In this document: positions 1 through 5,700 of the stretch, one piece after another
Position numbering within the stretch: the stretch's first letter is position 1
Layout: every line of letters starts with the position of its first letter
Program-made: the position numbers and the translations under genes
The notes under the pieces: model-generated
Database searches by the model: none
What the model was told of the DNA's origin: nothing
The model's input: the letters and a program-made list of their open reading frames with translations, nothing else
From: an uncultured Clostridium sp.
GTDB lineage: Bacteria > Bacillota > Clostridia > Lachnospirales > Lachnospiraceae
Assembly (NCBI GenBank): GCA_947643685.1
Contig: CANRXD010000083.1
Coordinates: 1 to 7,034, forward strand
Direction of reading: 5' to 3'
Length of the DNA stretch: 7,034 nucleotides

Positions 1-878
1 CGGGGATCCAGGAAGTCTCGGAGTCCGTCTCCCAAAAGATTCAAGCTGAGAACCGATATAATGACAAAGGCCCCCGGAAAAATTGCAGTCCACGGCGCTT
101 TGGAAAGCACCTGCTTGCTGGCCTGAAGAATATTTCCCCAGCTGGCTGCCGGAGCAGGAATGCCCACTCCCAAAAAGCTTAAGGATGCCTCAGAAATAAT
201 GGCCTGAGCAAAAATAAAGGATGCCTGTACAGTCAGGGACGAAACTACACTGGGAAGAATAATCTTCCACAAAATCCGGAAATCACTGGCACCCTGTATT
301 TTTGCGGCCTCCACATAAACCTGCTCCCTGGCCACTAAGGCCCCCGCCCTTACCACGCGGGCAATGCTGGGCGTATATACCACCGTCAGCGCCAGGATTA
401 CATTCCAGATAGATGCTCCGAGAGCCGCCATTAGGGCAACCGCCAGAAGGACTCCGGGAATTGCGATCAGTCCGTCACAAATACGCATCAGGATATTGTC
501 CAGAATCTTAAAATAGCTGGCATAAATTCCAATAATCGTTCCCAGAATGGAAGAGAAAATCGTCACAGCTCCCCCAACGCAAATGGAAACCCGTGCTCCG
601 TGCATAACGCGAATAAATAAATCCCTTCCAAATTCATCAGTGCCGAAAATATGTTCTGCCCCGGGTGGTTTCAGCCTGTCCAAAACTTTCATCTCATTTG
701 GGTCCACAGAGCTGACAGCCGGAAGAATCAGGGCTGCCAGTACAATAATAGCCATACCCACAAGACCGATTATAAGGGCCGGATTGGACAGGAATTTTTC
801 TTTTCTCAGGCGGCGCTGTTCCTCAAGAATCGCCTGACTTCGCTCTTTTGCAGCAGCTTGTTTTTTTTCTTCTGTCAC
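1..878 (-). CDS. DppC/OppC-type ABC transporter permease, 3' end cut by window edge
   Basis: Inner-membrane permease subunit of a peptide/nickel-type ABC importer, expected to pair with the permease encoded just upstream. I translated 292 full codons; the frame runs off the window at base 1 while reading DFLDP, a motif normally close to the C-terminus of DppC-like proteins, so only a few residues are probably missing. A charged, Lys/Glu/Gln/Arg-rich cytoplasmic N-terminus of about 30 residues precedes TM1 (about 33-55). The motif FGTDEFGRDLF (78-88) is characteristic of the DppC/OppC family. Hydrophobic segments follow near 98-122, 134-155, 158-175, 217-237 and 263-284. The EAA loop that contacts the ATPase is visible as EAAKIQGAS (190-198) with the invariant Gly196. 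The start is a GTG preceded by AGGGGG with 7-nt spacing; no ATG occurs before residue 42. The gap to the upstream permease gene is 11 nt. Substrate cannot be told from the permease. Confidence 0.95.
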   Translation of the reverse strand, partial: MTEEKKQAAAKERSQAILEEQRRLRKEKFLSNPALIIGLVGMAIIVLAALILPAVSSVDPNEMKVLDRLKPPGAEHIFGTDEFGRDLFIRVMHGARVSICVGGAVTIFSSILGTIIGIYASYFKILDNILMRICDGLIAIPGVLLAVALMAALGASIWNVILALTVVYTPSIARVVRAGALVAREQVYVEAAKIQGASDFRILWKIILPSVVSSLTVQASFIFAQAIISEASLSFLGVGIPAPAASWGNILQASKQVLSKAPWTAIFPGAFVIISVLSLNLLGDGLRDFLDP

Positions 879-885
879 TTTGCCA

Positions 886-891
886 CCCCCT
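886..891 (-). promoter_or_regulatory. Ribosome binding site of the DppC-type permease, overlapping the upstream stop codon
   Basis: The minus strand reads TAGGGGGTGGCAAAGTG. AGGGGG lies 7 nt before the GTG at 878, and its first two bases are the last two of the TAG stop (892-890) of the DppB-type gene. This supports the GTG start and suggests translational coupling. Another GTG at 885 in the same stretch reads GTG GCA AAG TGA and terminates at once, so it cannot be the start. Confidence 0.75.
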
Positions 892-1840
892 ATTTCTTTC
901 CAAGCTGAATACGCGGGTCGACCATTCCATACAGAATATCCACTGTAAGGTTCACACCCACATACAATAAAGTTACAAACAGAACGACTCCCTGGATCAC
1001 ATAAATGTCGCGCCTGTTGATAGCATTAATAGTAAGAAGTCCGATTCCAGGTATATTGAACAGAGTTTCCGTCACGATGGCCCCTGTGATCAGAGTTCCA
1101 AAAGACTGGCCCACAACCGTCAAAACCGATGGCGCTGCATTTTTTAATGCATGGACTAAAAGAACGGTCCGCTCCTTCAGGCCTTTTGATCTGGCTGTGC
1201 GGATATAATTCAGATAAAGCACGTCTATCACAGAAGAACGGGTCATTCTGGTAATCAGAGCTGCCTGAACCGTACTCAGAGAAAGGGCCGGGAGAATCAA
1301 ATATCTCAGGTGATTCCAAAGCCCATCCTTCAATGGGGCGTAACCGGCCACTGGCAGCCACTGCAGTTTTACCCCGAAGAACAACATGAAAAACATACCC
1401 AGTAAGAAACCGGGAACTGCAATGCCAAATAGTGTGCTGGTGACGAGGGCCAAATCCACTGCGGTTCCGCGCTTATATGCCGCCAGAATTCCAAAGGGGA
1501 TGGCAAAAACCAGCGCAAAAAGCTCTGCTAACAGCGCAAGGCTTAATGTCGGCAGAAAATACTGACCGATTGCAGAAAGCACAGACTGCTGCAAAAACAG
1601 TGATTCTCCCCAATCGCCTTTAAGCACCTTGCCAAGCCAGTCAAAATACTGAACCAGAAACGGCCGGTTGAATCCCAATGCTTCATTCAGGGCATCCAGT
1701 TCTTCTTTGGTGGCTTCCATGCCCAGCATGGCCGTTGCCGGCCCGCCGGGCATCAGATATGTAATCAGAAAAACTGCTACGGAAACCACAAAAAGCGTCG
1801 GAATTAGGGAAACAATTCGTTTAATTATGTAGGAAAACAT
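890..1840 (-). CDS. DppB/OppB-type ABC transporter permease
   Basis: First permease of a peptide/nickel-type ABC importer in the cytoplasmic membrane. The 316-residue length is typical of the family. The N-terminus MFSYIIKRIVSLIPTLFVV is a classic DppB start, with TM1 at about 9-30 followed by the conserved MPGGPA (30-35). A large external loop contains LGFNRPFLVQYFDWL (55-69) and GDWGES (75-80), both family hallmarks. Further hydrophobic segments lie near 97-121, 130-156, 180-197, 240-262 and 284-306. The EAA loop that docks on the ATPase is YIRTARSKGLKER (212-224), with the invariant Gly220. ETLFNIPGIG (258-267) and the C-terminal DPRIQLG are also family signatures. The start has AGGAG (1850-1846) 5 nt upstream. 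The gene follows the binding-protein gene by 33 nt with no terminator between, so the three genes form one operon. Peptide, nickel or another small solute are all possible cargoes. Confidence 0.96.
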   Translation of the reverse strand: MFSYIIKRIVSLIPTLFVVSVAVFLITYLMPGGPATAMLGMEATKEELDALNEALGFNRPFLVQYFDWLGKVLKGDWGESLFLQQSVLSAIGQYFLPTLSLALLAELFALVFAIPFGILAAYKRGTAVDLALVTSTLFGIAVPGFLLGMFFMLFFGVKLQWLPVAGYAPLKDGLWNHLRYLILPALSLSTVQAALITRMTRSSVIDVLYLNYIRTARSKGLKERTVLLVHALKNAAPSVLTVVGQSFGTLITGAIVTETLFNIPGIGLLTINAINRRDIYVIQGVVLFVTLLYVGVNLTVDILYGMVDPRIQLGKK

Positions 1841-1873
1841 ATCTTCTCCTCATTCCTTCCAAGTGGTTACTCT

Positions 1874-3520
1874 TTATTTGGCTACTTTTGCATTCCAATA
1901 TACGGGATAGTGGAAAAATTCAAAGTTCTCTATTTTCTGGCTGGTTGCAGTAACTCCACTGAAGTGACCAAGTACGCTGGCCGCGCCATATTCATACAGG
2001 AATGTCTGAAGATTATTCCAGTTTTCCTTTGCTTCCTCATTGCTGGCCGCAAAACGGATCGCATTAACTCCCTCATTTACTTCCTTCACATCAAGTCCGG
2101 CCCATCCCGGGTTTACAACGGAAAGCTGGGACGGAAGAAGCTGGTAAGAGTTACTGGTGATATAGATATCAAACTGTGCCGGATCACTTCTGTGTTCCAT
2201 GAATACCGGGAAATCATAGGTTTCCACTTCCGCGTTGAATCCGGCCTGACGGAGCTGCTCTTGAACCACCAGCGTTGCATTGTACATTTCCTGATAATCG
2301 GGTGTTGTCACAAGACGGATTTTTTCTCCATTATAACCGGCTTTCGCGAGAAGTTCTTTTGCCTTTTCAGCATTGCCCTGATTATAGTATTCTTCTCCGC
2401 CTTTTACAGCCCACTGCTCCTGCTTTAGGTTCATGTAACCTGGATCCAAAATATAAAGATTCGGATTTCCATAGCTTCCATACATGATTTCTTCCATATT
2501 AAGAGCAGCCAGAACTGCCAGGCGAAGATCCTGATTTACCATAATTCCCTGGCTGGTATTGATAAACAGGGTCAGAGTTCCTCCTGTCTTTGTGTGAAGG
2601 TTTACGCCGGGCATTGCCGCCACTTCGTCATACCGCTCCAACGGGATATCTTCGGCCGCATCATATTCCCCCGTCTGGATCCCTGCAATACGGGTAGCGT
2701 CATCACTGACAAAACGGAAATAAATATTTTCCGTGCTTGCCTCTCTCTTTCCTGCAAAACCACTGGTTTCACCTTCCGGAGACTGATAGTCGCTGTTCTT
2801 TACCAAATGAATGTACTGATCCTGCTTCCACTCCTGAAGCTTATAGGGGCCGGTTCCGATAAACTCCTGTAAGCCTTCCGGTCCTGCTGCATCAACCACC
2901 TCTTTCGGGGAGATAGCCGCAAACTGGGACGGGGCGGCAAGAAGAATCAAAATATCAGACGCCGCATGCTCCACGGTCATGGTCACCGTATAGGTATCCA
3001 CGGTTTCAAATACGGAAGTTCCAAGAATTGCCTTTGCCTTTGCAGATGTCTGCAGCCAGCGGTTCATGGAAGCCGTCACATCCTCAGCCGTCATTTCCTT
3101 TCCGTTATGGAACTTAACTCCTTCCCGAAGCTTAAAAGTGTAAACAAGGCCATCTTCGCTGATATCGCAGGACTCAGCCAGTACCGGCTGCGGCGTATAA
3201 GTGTTGTCCATCATATACAATCCCTCAAAAATATGCATTGCGATTCCGTCTGCAATGTTGGAAGAGGATGTCATAGAATCCAGGGTCGGCGGCTGAGCCG
3301 TTGCGGCAATGTTCATGGTATCCTTATACTCTGCCGCCGGGGCTGCTGAGCTGGTTTCTGCCGCTTTTGTCTCAGCAGCCTGCGTTCCCCCTGCCGCTGC
3401 CGTTGTTTCCGCTGCCTCCGAAGCCTTTGTTTCTGTTTGTGCCTGACTGCCGCACGCAGTCAAAGACAAAACAATACCAAGGCCCAAGGCAAGAATTCTT
3501 GTGATTTTGTTTCTTCTCAT
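1874..3520 (-). CDS. Peptide-type (SBP_bac_5) ABC solute-binding lipoprotein
   Basis: Extracellular lipid-anchored substrate receptor of the ABC importer encoded downstream. From the ATG at 3520 it is 548 residues, normal for the DppA/OppA family. The signal peptide MRRNKITRILALGLGIVLSL ends in the lipobox L-T-A-C, giving a lipidated Cys23 after cleavage. Residues 24-63 are a flexible linker rich in Ala, Thr, Glu and Ser with repeated AET/AAET units. The fold begins near 68 with an N-terminal motif resembling PPTLDS. Family signatures are VLAESCDISEDGLVYTFKL followed by REGVKFHNGKEMTAEDV, and GTGPYKL. The start was chosen because AGGAG (3532-3528) sits 7 nt upstream and the product begins directly with a signal peptide. 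An in-frame ATG at 3577 would start 2-3 nt after the predicted transcription start and leave no room for a ribosome binding site. Cargo is probably oligopeptides, but members of this family also bind nickel, sugars or other solutes. Confidence 0.95.
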   Translation of the reverse strand: MRRNKITRILALGLGIVLSLTACGSQAQTETKASEAAETTAAAGGTQAAETKAAETSSAAPAAEYKDTMNIAATAQPPTLDSMTSSSNIADGIAMHIFEGLYMMDNTYTPQPVLAESCDISEDGLVYTFKLREGVKFHNGKEMTAEDVTASMNRWLQTSAKAKAILGTSVFETVDTYTVTMTVEHAASDILILLAAPSQFAAISPKEVVDAAGPEGLQEFIGTGPYKLQEWKQDQYIHLVKNSDYQSPEGETSGFAGKREASTENIYFRFVSDDATRIAGIQTGEYDAAEDIPLERYDEVAAMPGVNLHTKTGGTLTLFINTSQGIMVNQDLRLAVLAALNMEEIMYGSYGNPNLYILDPGYMNLKQEQWAVKGGEEYYNQGNAEKAKELLAKAGYNGEKIRLVTTPDYQEMYNATLVVQEQLRQAGFNAEVETYDFPVFMEHRSDPAQFDIYITSNSYQLLPSQLSVVNPGWAGLDVKEVNEGVNAIRFAASNEEAKENWNNLQTFLYEYGAASVLGHFSGVTATSQKIENFEFFHYPVYWNAKVAK

Positions 3521-3527
3521 ACCTTTT

Positions 3528-3532
3528 CTCCT
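3528..3532 (-). promoter_or_regulatory. Ribosome binding site deciding the start of the binding-protein gene
   Basis: The minus strand reads AGGAG followed by 7 nt (AAAAGGT) and ATG at 3520. This selects the inner ATG rather than the in-frame ATG 57 nt upstream at 3577, which has no comparable site in front of it. Confidence 0.8.
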
Positions 3533-3585
3533 ATTCTTTTCTGTATTTTGCATTGAAAATGTAAAACCTTCAACCACACAAACAG

Positions 3586-3613
3586 TTTATAAAATTGTTC
3601 CATTCTTTGTCAA
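3586..3613 (-). promoter_or_regulatory. Sigma-A-type promoter of the peptide ABC importer operon
   Basis: On the minus strand a perfect -35 TTGACA (3613-3608) is followed after 16 bp by TATAAA (3591-3586), which matches 5 of 6 bases of the -10 consensus. Transcription would begin near 3579, giving a leader of about 60 nt before the ATG at 3520. An A7 tract at 3639-3633 (about -54 to -60) is placed like an UP element. The promoter lies downstream of the terminator of the preceding gene, so the importer genes would be transcribed as a separate unit. Confidence 0.75.
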
Positions 3614-3623
3614 TTAGGTCTGG

Positions 3624-3652
3624 TAAGTATTGTTTTTTTCAATTAATACTAA
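3624..3652. repeat. Inverted repeat upstream of the importer promoter, possible operator
   Basis: The plus strand has TAAGTATT (3624-3631) and AATACTAA (3645-3652). These pair at 7 of 8 positions around a 13-bp spacer, with a perfect 6-bp inner core AGTATT/AATACT. The nearer arm ends about 10 bp upstream of the -35 box, where an activator or repressor could bind. The arms are AT-rich, so chance is possible; no regulator family could be assigned. Confidence 0.35.
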
Positions 3653-3653
3653 C

Positions 3654-3673
3654 TTTTAAAAATATTTTTAAAA
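3654..3673. repeat. Perfect 20-bp palindrome made only of A and T
   Basis: The stretch is TTTTAAAAAT followed by its exact reverse complement ATTTTTAAAA. It sits between the terminator stem (ending at 3677) and the importer promoter. It may extend the U-rich tail of the terminator and add flexible or curved DNA upstream of the promoter. A binding site is possible but unproven. Confidence 0.5.
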
Positions 3674-3676
3674 TAG

Positions 3677-3714
3677 AAAAGGCATTTCCCGTTTCATCCT
3701 GGGAAATGCCTTTT
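3677..3714 (-). terminator. Rho-independent terminator after the MFS transporter gene
   Basis: AAAAGGCATTTCCC (3677-3690) and GGGAAATGCCTTTT (3701-3714) form a perfect 14-bp stem with a 10-nt loop. On the minus strand it starts 19 nt past the MFS stop codon and is followed by TTTTCTATTTT. The outer four pairs are A:U, as in bidirectional terminators, and the plus strand also has a T-rich tail, but no plus-strand gene is seen that would use it. It separates the signalling/MFS block from the importer operon. Confidence 0.9.
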
Positions 3715-3733
3715 ACAATTTTTTTCAGTTTTT

Positions 3734-4924
3734 CTACTTTTCTTTTTTATAACACAGATATCCCATAGCCGCAAGAATGCCCACTGCATAGATCACAAAG
3801 GTGCAGGCAAACGGCAGCTTCACATGGACGGAATAAATAAAGCCGGCAGTCAGGGAACCTGCAATACTTCCCAGAGACTGGGTTGCATTAAAGAAACCCA
3901 TAACCAGATTTCTCTGCGCGGGCTTTGCACTGTTCGCCACCATATTCTGGAGCACAGGAACGCTGACAGAATAGCCTGCGTAAACGAGAACACTGAAGGC
4001 AATAAAAAGGCCGATAGGTACCGGAAGGGTGGCTCCCACAGCAGACAAAGCGCAGATTGCCACCAGCACCACCATAGACTTTTTCACGTTTGTTTTATTG
4101 ATAATCCACACACATAATGTCATATTGGAAATAAAGGAAACAAAACCAACACCGGCCTTAATAATTCCATTATAGGAAGAAGTCAGGCCCAGTTCATCCT
4201 TCAGGTAGTAGTTGAACGCCTGGTCAAAGCCTGTATTTCCAAAATTAATCAGAATATTTATTGCAAACAGCAGGGCAAAGGCCACACACATAAACTGGCG
4301 GCTGTCAAGAAACGCCTGGAAAGGGTTGGCCTCCTTCATAAGCTTTTTCGCAGGAATCGCCTTTAAGTCCGCGGTTCCATCTGTCTCACAGATAAGGAAA
4401 AAGGCGATTGCCACAGCAATCAGAGTTCCTGCCTGTACAAGGAATGTAAGCTTTACAGAAATTTCCCCTAAAAATCCTCCGATCATATAACCAAAGGCAC
4501 TGGCCACACTCTTGATGGTTGCGCTGTATGTAAGAAATTTCCCCTGGTCCTCAGGGCGTGAAATATTCACCACATAGGTCAGAAAACTCACGAAAATACC
4601 GCCTGTAAATAATCCGGCAAACATTCTGGCCAGAATAATCATAAGCTCTGTGGTGGCGTAAGCAAACCAGACCTGTGCGATTCCATATCCGCAGCAGCAA
4701 ATCAGAAGTGACAGCTTTGAGGAAATATAAACGTTAATCTTTCCCCAGAACGGTGACATTAAAAAGTTCGTAAGCAGCATGGCTGCAAGCGCAACCCCGA
4801 ACATATAATCGTGCAGATGCAGATCCTGAATGACTGTGGGTGTCACCGGATGAGCGAAGTTCGCCGCCAGGTTGAAAACCACCATGGCAGTAAAAAATGC
4901 AATAAACCTAGTCTTATACTTCAT
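3734..4924 (-). CDS. Major facilitator superfamily (MFS) transporter, drug-efflux-like
   Basis: Polytopic cytoplasmic-membrane carrier of 396 residues, the usual length for a 12-helix MFS protein. Twelve hydrophobic segments can be traced, with a charged central loop at about 180-210 (DGTADLKAIPAKKLMKEANP) dividing two six-helix halves. Helix 4 carries a motif-B pattern, R100-x3-G104-x3-G108 in ARMFAGLFTGG. A motif-C-like glycine pattern GYMIGGFLG (145-153) lies in helix 5, as in drug:proton antiporters. The loop 2-3 motif A is divergent: GKINVYISSKLS (61-72) lacks the usual Asp-Arg and Gly-Arg pairs. The ATG at 4924 has only a weak AAAGG 12 nt upstream; no better in-frame start was seen. It lies 73 nt after the response regulator, has its own predicted promoter, and ends at a strong terminator. 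Substrate is unknown; export of a toxic compound is an inference from family and neighbours, and uptake is not excluded. Confidence 0.9.
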   Translation of the reverse strand: MKYKTRFIAFFTAMVVFNLAANFAHPVTPTVIQDLHLHDYMFGVALAAMLLTNFLMSPFWGKINVYISSKLSLLICCCGYGIAQVWFAYATTELMIILARMFAGLFTGGIFVSFLTYVVNISRPEDQGKFLTYSATIKSVASAFGYMIGGFLGEISVKLTFLVQAGTLIAVAIAFFLICETDGTADLKAIPAKKLMKEANPFQAFLDSRQFMCVAFALLFAINILINFGNTGFDQAFNYYLKDELGLTSSYNGIIKAGVGFVSFISNMTLCVWIINKTNVKKSMVVLVAICALSAVGATLPVPIGLFIAFSVLVYAGYSVSVPVLQNMVANSAKPAQRNLVMGFFNATQSLGSIAGSLTAGFIYSVHVKLPFACTFVIYAVGILAAMGYLCYKKEK

Positions 4925-4963
4925 TCTTTTCTGTTACCTTTCGTCCAAAATTAATCCCTTACA

Positions 4964-4992
4964 AGTTTACGCGCATGGTATTCAATTGTCAA
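4964..4992 (-). promoter_or_regulatory. Predicted promoter of the MFS transporter gene
   Basis: On the minus strand a perfect -35 TTGACA (4992-4987) is followed after 17 bp by TAAACT (4969-4964), which matches 4 of 6 bases of the -10 consensus. The -35 box begins 5 bp after the stop codon of the response regulator. Transcription would start near 4957, giving a leader of about 33 nt. The transporter could therefore be expressed apart from the two-component genes, with read-through from them also possible because no terminator lies between. Confidence 0.6.
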
Positions 4993-4997
4993 GGCGA

Positions 4998-5687
4998 TTA
5001 TACTTTAAACCGGTATCCCACACCCCATATGGTTTCAATATACTGCGGCTTCGCAGTATTCAATTCGATTTTTTCCCGGATCTTTTTAATATGCACGGTA
5101 ACAGTGGCAATATCGCCGATGGACTCCATATCCCAGATTTTTGAAAACAGCTCCTCCTTTGTAAATACATGATTGGGATTTTGCGCCAGGAAGGTAAGAA
5201 GGTCGAATTCTTTTGTGGTAAAATTTTTCTCCTCTCCATTTACATAGACCCTGCGGGCTGTTTTATCAATTTTCAAGCCGCGGATTTCGATGATATCATT
5301 GGCCGGAACCCCGCTTCCAATCAATCTTTCATACCGGGACATATGTGCTTTTACACGGGCCACCATTTCACTCGGGCTAAAGGGCTTTGTAATATAATCG
5401 TCCGCCCCCAGCCCCAGGCCTCTGATTTTATCAATATCGTCCTTTTTGGCGGAAACCATGATGATCGGCGTATTTTTACTCTCACGGATTTTTTTACAGA
5501 TTTCAAAACCGTCCACCCCCGGCAGCATCAAATCCAGAATGAACAGATCAAACTCCTCTTCCAAAGCACGCTTTAAGCCACTCTCTCCCTCATTTTCAAT
5601 CTCCACCTCGAATCCTGAAAGCTCCAGATAATCTTTTTCAAGCTCTGCTATGCTCTCTTCATCTTCCACGATCAAAATTTTACTCAT
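4998..5687 (-). CDS. OmpR/PhoB-family response regulator
   Basis: DNA-binding transcription factor activated by phosphorylation, here with the adjacent kinase as likely partner. At 229 residues it has the standard OmpR-family size. The receiver domain (about 1-115) shows the acidic pair E8/D9, the phospho-acceptor D52 in LFILDLMLPGVDG, S79 in MVSAK and K101 in YITKPFSP. A short linker follows the SRYERL segment. The winged-helix domain (about 130-229) contains the family motifs TTKEFDLLTFLAQNP, the recognition region TVTVHIKKIREKIE, and the C-terminal wing YIETIWGVGYRFKV. The start has AAGGAG (5700-5695) with 7-nt spacing, directly abutting the kinase stop codon, so the two are translationally linked. 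Targets cannot be read from the protein; the MFS gene immediately downstream is the natural candidate. Confidence 0.97.
   Translation of the reverse strand: MSKILIVEDEESIAELEKDYLELSGFEVEIENEGESGLKRALEEEFDLFILDLMLPGVDGFEICKKIRESKNTPIIMVSAKKDDIDKIRGLGLGADDYITKPFSPSEMVARVKAHMSRYERLIGSGVPANDIIEIRGLKIDKTARRVYVNGEEKNFTTKEFDLLTFLAQNPNHVFTKEELFSKIWDMESIGDIATVTVHIKKIREKIELNTAKPQYIETIWGVGYRFKV
5040..5059. repeat. Small stem-loop/inverted repeat inside the 3' end of the response regulator gene
   Basis: ATACTGCG (5040-5047) and CGCAGTAT (5052-5059) form a perfect 8-bp inverted repeat around a 4-base loop. It lies in the codons for the C-terminal wing region, about 48 bp upstream of the -35 box of the MFS promoter. 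It has no U-tract, so it is not a terminator. It may be a chance consequence of the coding sequence, an mRNA hairpin, or an operator for the downstream promoter. Confidence 0.4.
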
Positions 5688-5700
5688 ATCTTATCTCCTT

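Noticed and set aside
1910..2428. Plus-strand open frame of 172 codons opposite the binding-protein gene
   Set aside because: It is fully antisense to a clear conserved gene, and its translation resembles no family and has no domain structure.
3546..3566. Imperfect inverted repeat TTTTGCAT/ATGTAAAA in the leader of the binding-protein gene
   Set aside because: It is an 8-bp weak AT-rich stem with one mismatch, with no U-tract and no resemblance to a known riboswitch. It is likely chance.
3521..3577. Upstream in-frame ATG at 3577 that would lengthen the binding protein by 19 residues
   Set aside because: The added segment is hydrophilic and would precede a normal lipoprotein signal peptide. 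It would start almost at the predicted transcription start and has no ribosome binding site, whereas the ATG at 3520 has AGGAG at ideal spacing.
3580..3600. Possible CodY box overlapping the importer -10 region
   Set aside because: The best alignment to AATTTTCWGAAAATT has about five mismatches, mostly in one half, which is too weak in AT-rich DNA.
5169..5576. Plus-strand open frame of 135 codons opposite the response regulator
   Set aside because: It is a shadow of the receiver and DNA-binding domain codons, with no recognisable motif.
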